Below, piece after piece: positions 7,310 through 8,641 of a stretch of 8,641 nucleotides of DNA. Numbering within the stretch: the first letter of the stretch is position 1; each line of letters opens with the position of its first letter. The notes beneath the pieces are model-generated. The model made no database searches, was not told the origin of the DNA, and saw nothing but the letters and a program-made list of their open reading frames with translations. The DNA is from JALZHR01 sp036389695 (GTDB lineage: Bacteria; Acidobacteriota; Blastocatellia; Pyrinomonadales; Pyrinomonadaceae), in assembly GCA_036389695.1 (NCBI GenBank), contig DASVWG010000205.1, positions 1 to 8,641 of the forward strand, written 5' to 3'. A program made the position numbers and the translations under genes.

Positions 7310-8641
7310 ATGCAAAAACATAAACCGTCGTTTATCGAGCGCATCGCCGAAAAGCTGCATTTAATCGAAAATCTGCACAGGGAAGAATCGTTTGAGCTTC
7401 CGCGTCTGACGGAGGCGGGCGAGCTGACGAGTTATCCGCCGCCGGAGAAATGGGACGATTGGACGGAATACGAGGCGTTGAGCGGGCAAAGGCGCGAGAA
7501 GAAAAATTATATGATTATCCCGACGACCTGTTTCAATTGCGAAGCAGGTTGCGGACTTTTGAGCTACGTCGATAAGGAAACGATGCGCGTTCGCAAATTT
7601 GAAGGGAATCCGTATCATCCGGGAAGTCGCGGGCGGAATTGCGCGAAAGGTCCGGCGACGATTAATCAGATTAACGACGTTGACCGCATTCTTTATCCGA
7701 TGCGGCGCAAGGGGAAGCGCGGCGCGGGCGAATGGGAAAGAGTTTCGTGGGATGAGGTTTTGGACGACATCGCGGCGAAAATCCGCAAAGCCTTGCAGGA
7801 AGACCGCCGCAATGAAGTCGTTTATCACGTCGGGCGTCCCGGTCACGAAGGTTTTATCGATAGGATTTTGCAGGCTTGGGGCGTTGACGGGCACAACAGT
7901 CACACGAATATCTGTTCCGCCGGAGCGCGTTTCGGCTACGCGATTTGGCAGGGCGCAGACCGTCCTTCGCCCGACCACGGCAACGCGCAGTTTATTCTTT
8001 TGATTTCGGCGCATCTCGAATCGGGTCATTATTTTAACCCGCACGCGCAGCGCATTATCGAGGGAATGATGAACGGCGCGAAGCTGGCGGTGATGGACAC
8101 GCGGCTTTCAAACACGGCTTCGATGGCTGATTACTGGATGCCGAGTTACCCGGGCAGCGAAGCGGCGATTTTGCTGGCGATGGCGAATATTTTGATTCGC
8201 GAAAGACTTTACAACGAAGATTTTTTGCGCAACTGGGTGAACTGGCGCGAGTCTTTGCAGGAATTAAGGAAAATGTCGGAACCGCCTGCGGTAGCGGGCG
8301 GTTTAACGCAACCGGCTCGAAACTTAAAAAATAATGACTCGGAAAATTCAGAAGCCGCAGATGGTCCACTTCAACCGCCCGCTACCGCAGACGGTTCTGA
8401 CGAAATTACTTTCGAAAATTTTATCTCGGAATTGGAAAAGCTTTACGCCGAATACACGCCCGAATTTGCCGAGGCGGAAAGCGGCGTTTCCGCACAGATG
8501 ATTGTTGAAGTCGCGCGGCAAATCGGTCGCGCGGGAACGAGGTTTTCAGCGCACAACTGGCGCAGCGCGGGCAGCGGAAACTTAGGCGGCTGGGCGGTCG
8601 CGCGTTGTCTGCATTTTCTTAATGTTTTGACGGGCAGCGTC
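7310..8641 (+). CDS. Molybdopterin oxidoreductase catalytic subunit, N-terminal part (cut by window edge)
   Basis: The frame is open from the ATG at 7310 to the last base, giving 444 residues of what is probably a 700-1000 residue protein. After about 70 residues without a signal, CFNCEAGC (74-81) and Cys111 in NCAKG form the usual [4Fe-4S] site of DMSO-reductase-superfamily enzymes, followed by EGNPYHPGSRGRNCAKG and WERVSWDEVLDDIAAKI (142-158). SHTNICSAGAR (197-207) carries Cys202, the likely molybdenum ligand. VMDTRLSNTASMADYWMPSYPGSEAAILLAM (261-291) is a typical cofactor-binding stretch, and SAHNWRSAGSGNLGGW (413-428) follows. There is no Tat signal, so a cytoplasmic location alongside the fused FeS-NrfD subunit is likely. 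Substrate is unknown: sulfite (SoeA-like, also cytoplasmic), polysulfide or thiosulfate are possibilities. Residues 323-364 are an insertion from a palindromic element. No clear ribosome binding site is seen; translational coupling to the upstream gene is likely. Confidence 0.92.
   Translation, partial: MQKHKPSFIERIAEKLHLIENLHREESFELPRLTEAGELTSYPPPEKWDDWTEYEALSGQRREKKNYMIIPTTCFNCEAGCGLLSYVDKETMRVRKFEGNPYHPGSRGRNCAKGPATINQINDVDRILYPMRRKGKRGAGEWERVSWDEVLDDIAAKIRKALQEDRRNEVVYHVGRPGHEGFIDRILQAWGVDGHNSHTNICSAGARFGYAIWQGADRPSPDHGNAQFILLISAHLESGHYFNPHAQRIIEGMMNGAKLAVMDTRLSNTASMADYWMPSYPGSEAAILLAMANILIRERLYNEDFLRNWVNWRESLQELRKMSEPPAVAGGLTQPARNLKNNDSENSEAADGPLQPPATADGSDEITFENFISELEKLYAEYTPEFAEAESGVSAQMIVEVARQIGRAGTRFSAHNWRSAGSGNLGGWAVARCLHFLNVLTGSV
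8276..8400. repeat. Palindromic element inserted in frame in the molybdoenzyme gene
   Basis: The ends form a 28-bp inverted repeat, 8276-8303 against 8373-8400, with only two mismatches, both of the G/A or C/T kind. The core of each arm is CTGCGGTAGCGGGCGGTT or its complement. A 69-base centre shows weaker symmetry. Read in the gene frame, the element encodes residues 323-364: a SEPPAVAGG start, a polar asparagine- and serine-rich middle, and a PPATADGSD end. The residues on either side (NWRESLQELRKM and EITFENFISELEKL) look like normal molybdoenzyme sequence, so the element appears to have been added within a loop without a frameshift. I recall similar PPAVAGG and PPATAGG strings in proteins of Blastocatellia, but cannot search for them here. 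Confidence 0.85.

Noticed and set aside
8055..8369. Minus-strand open frame of 104 codons across the in-frame element
   Set aside because: It is a shadow; the plus frame is continuous with conserved molybdoenzyme sequence on both sides.

Overview
The window carries five plus-strand genes. In order they are a RimJ/RimL-type GNAT acetyltransferase (47-598), adenylosuccinate synthetase PurA (664-1977), a large secreted delta-60/FG-GAP repeat protein (2200-5277), a 4Fe-4S ferredoxin fused to an NrfD/PsrC membrane anchor (5723-7303), and the first 444 codons of a molybdopterin oxidoreductase catalytic subunit (7310 to the window edge). I see no RNA gene, CRISPR array, transposase or phage gene.

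The likely source is an uncultured Acidobacteriota, probably class Blastocatellia. This is inference from memory: that group commonly carries delta-60 proteins ending in DYDGDGKxDxAVFRPSxGxWY repeats, fused FeS-NrfD proteins next to large molybdoenzymes, and many short palindromic repeats. No rRNA or other decisive marker is present.

Layout: 1-42 is a perfectly phased 7-bp tandem repeat. A second copy, arranged as a hairpin (585-659), fills the gap between the acetyltransferase and purA. The gap after purA holds a hairpin of the same design but with an 8-bp unit (1975-2062), followed by a plausible promoter and a good ribosome binding site for the repeat protein. That protein gene ends in a textbook intrinsic terminator (5302-5331). 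Next come a composite element of three palindromes (5390-5532) and an AT-rich leader ahead of the redox genes. The last two genes lie 6 bp apart and should form one operon: FeS and quinone-reactive membrane subunits fused in one protein, then the molybdenum catalytic subunit. Together they would move electrons between an unknown substrate and the quinone pool. Neither protein shows a Tat signal, which suggests a complex facing the cytoplasm.

The most interesting signal is not a gene. At least four different palindromic repeat families occupy every substantial intergenic gap, and one of them (8276-8400) sits inside the molybdoenzyme gene in frame. There it adds about 42 low-complexity residues without breaking the reading frame. 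The 7-bp and 8-bp arrays also supply the stop codons of the two genes they follow.
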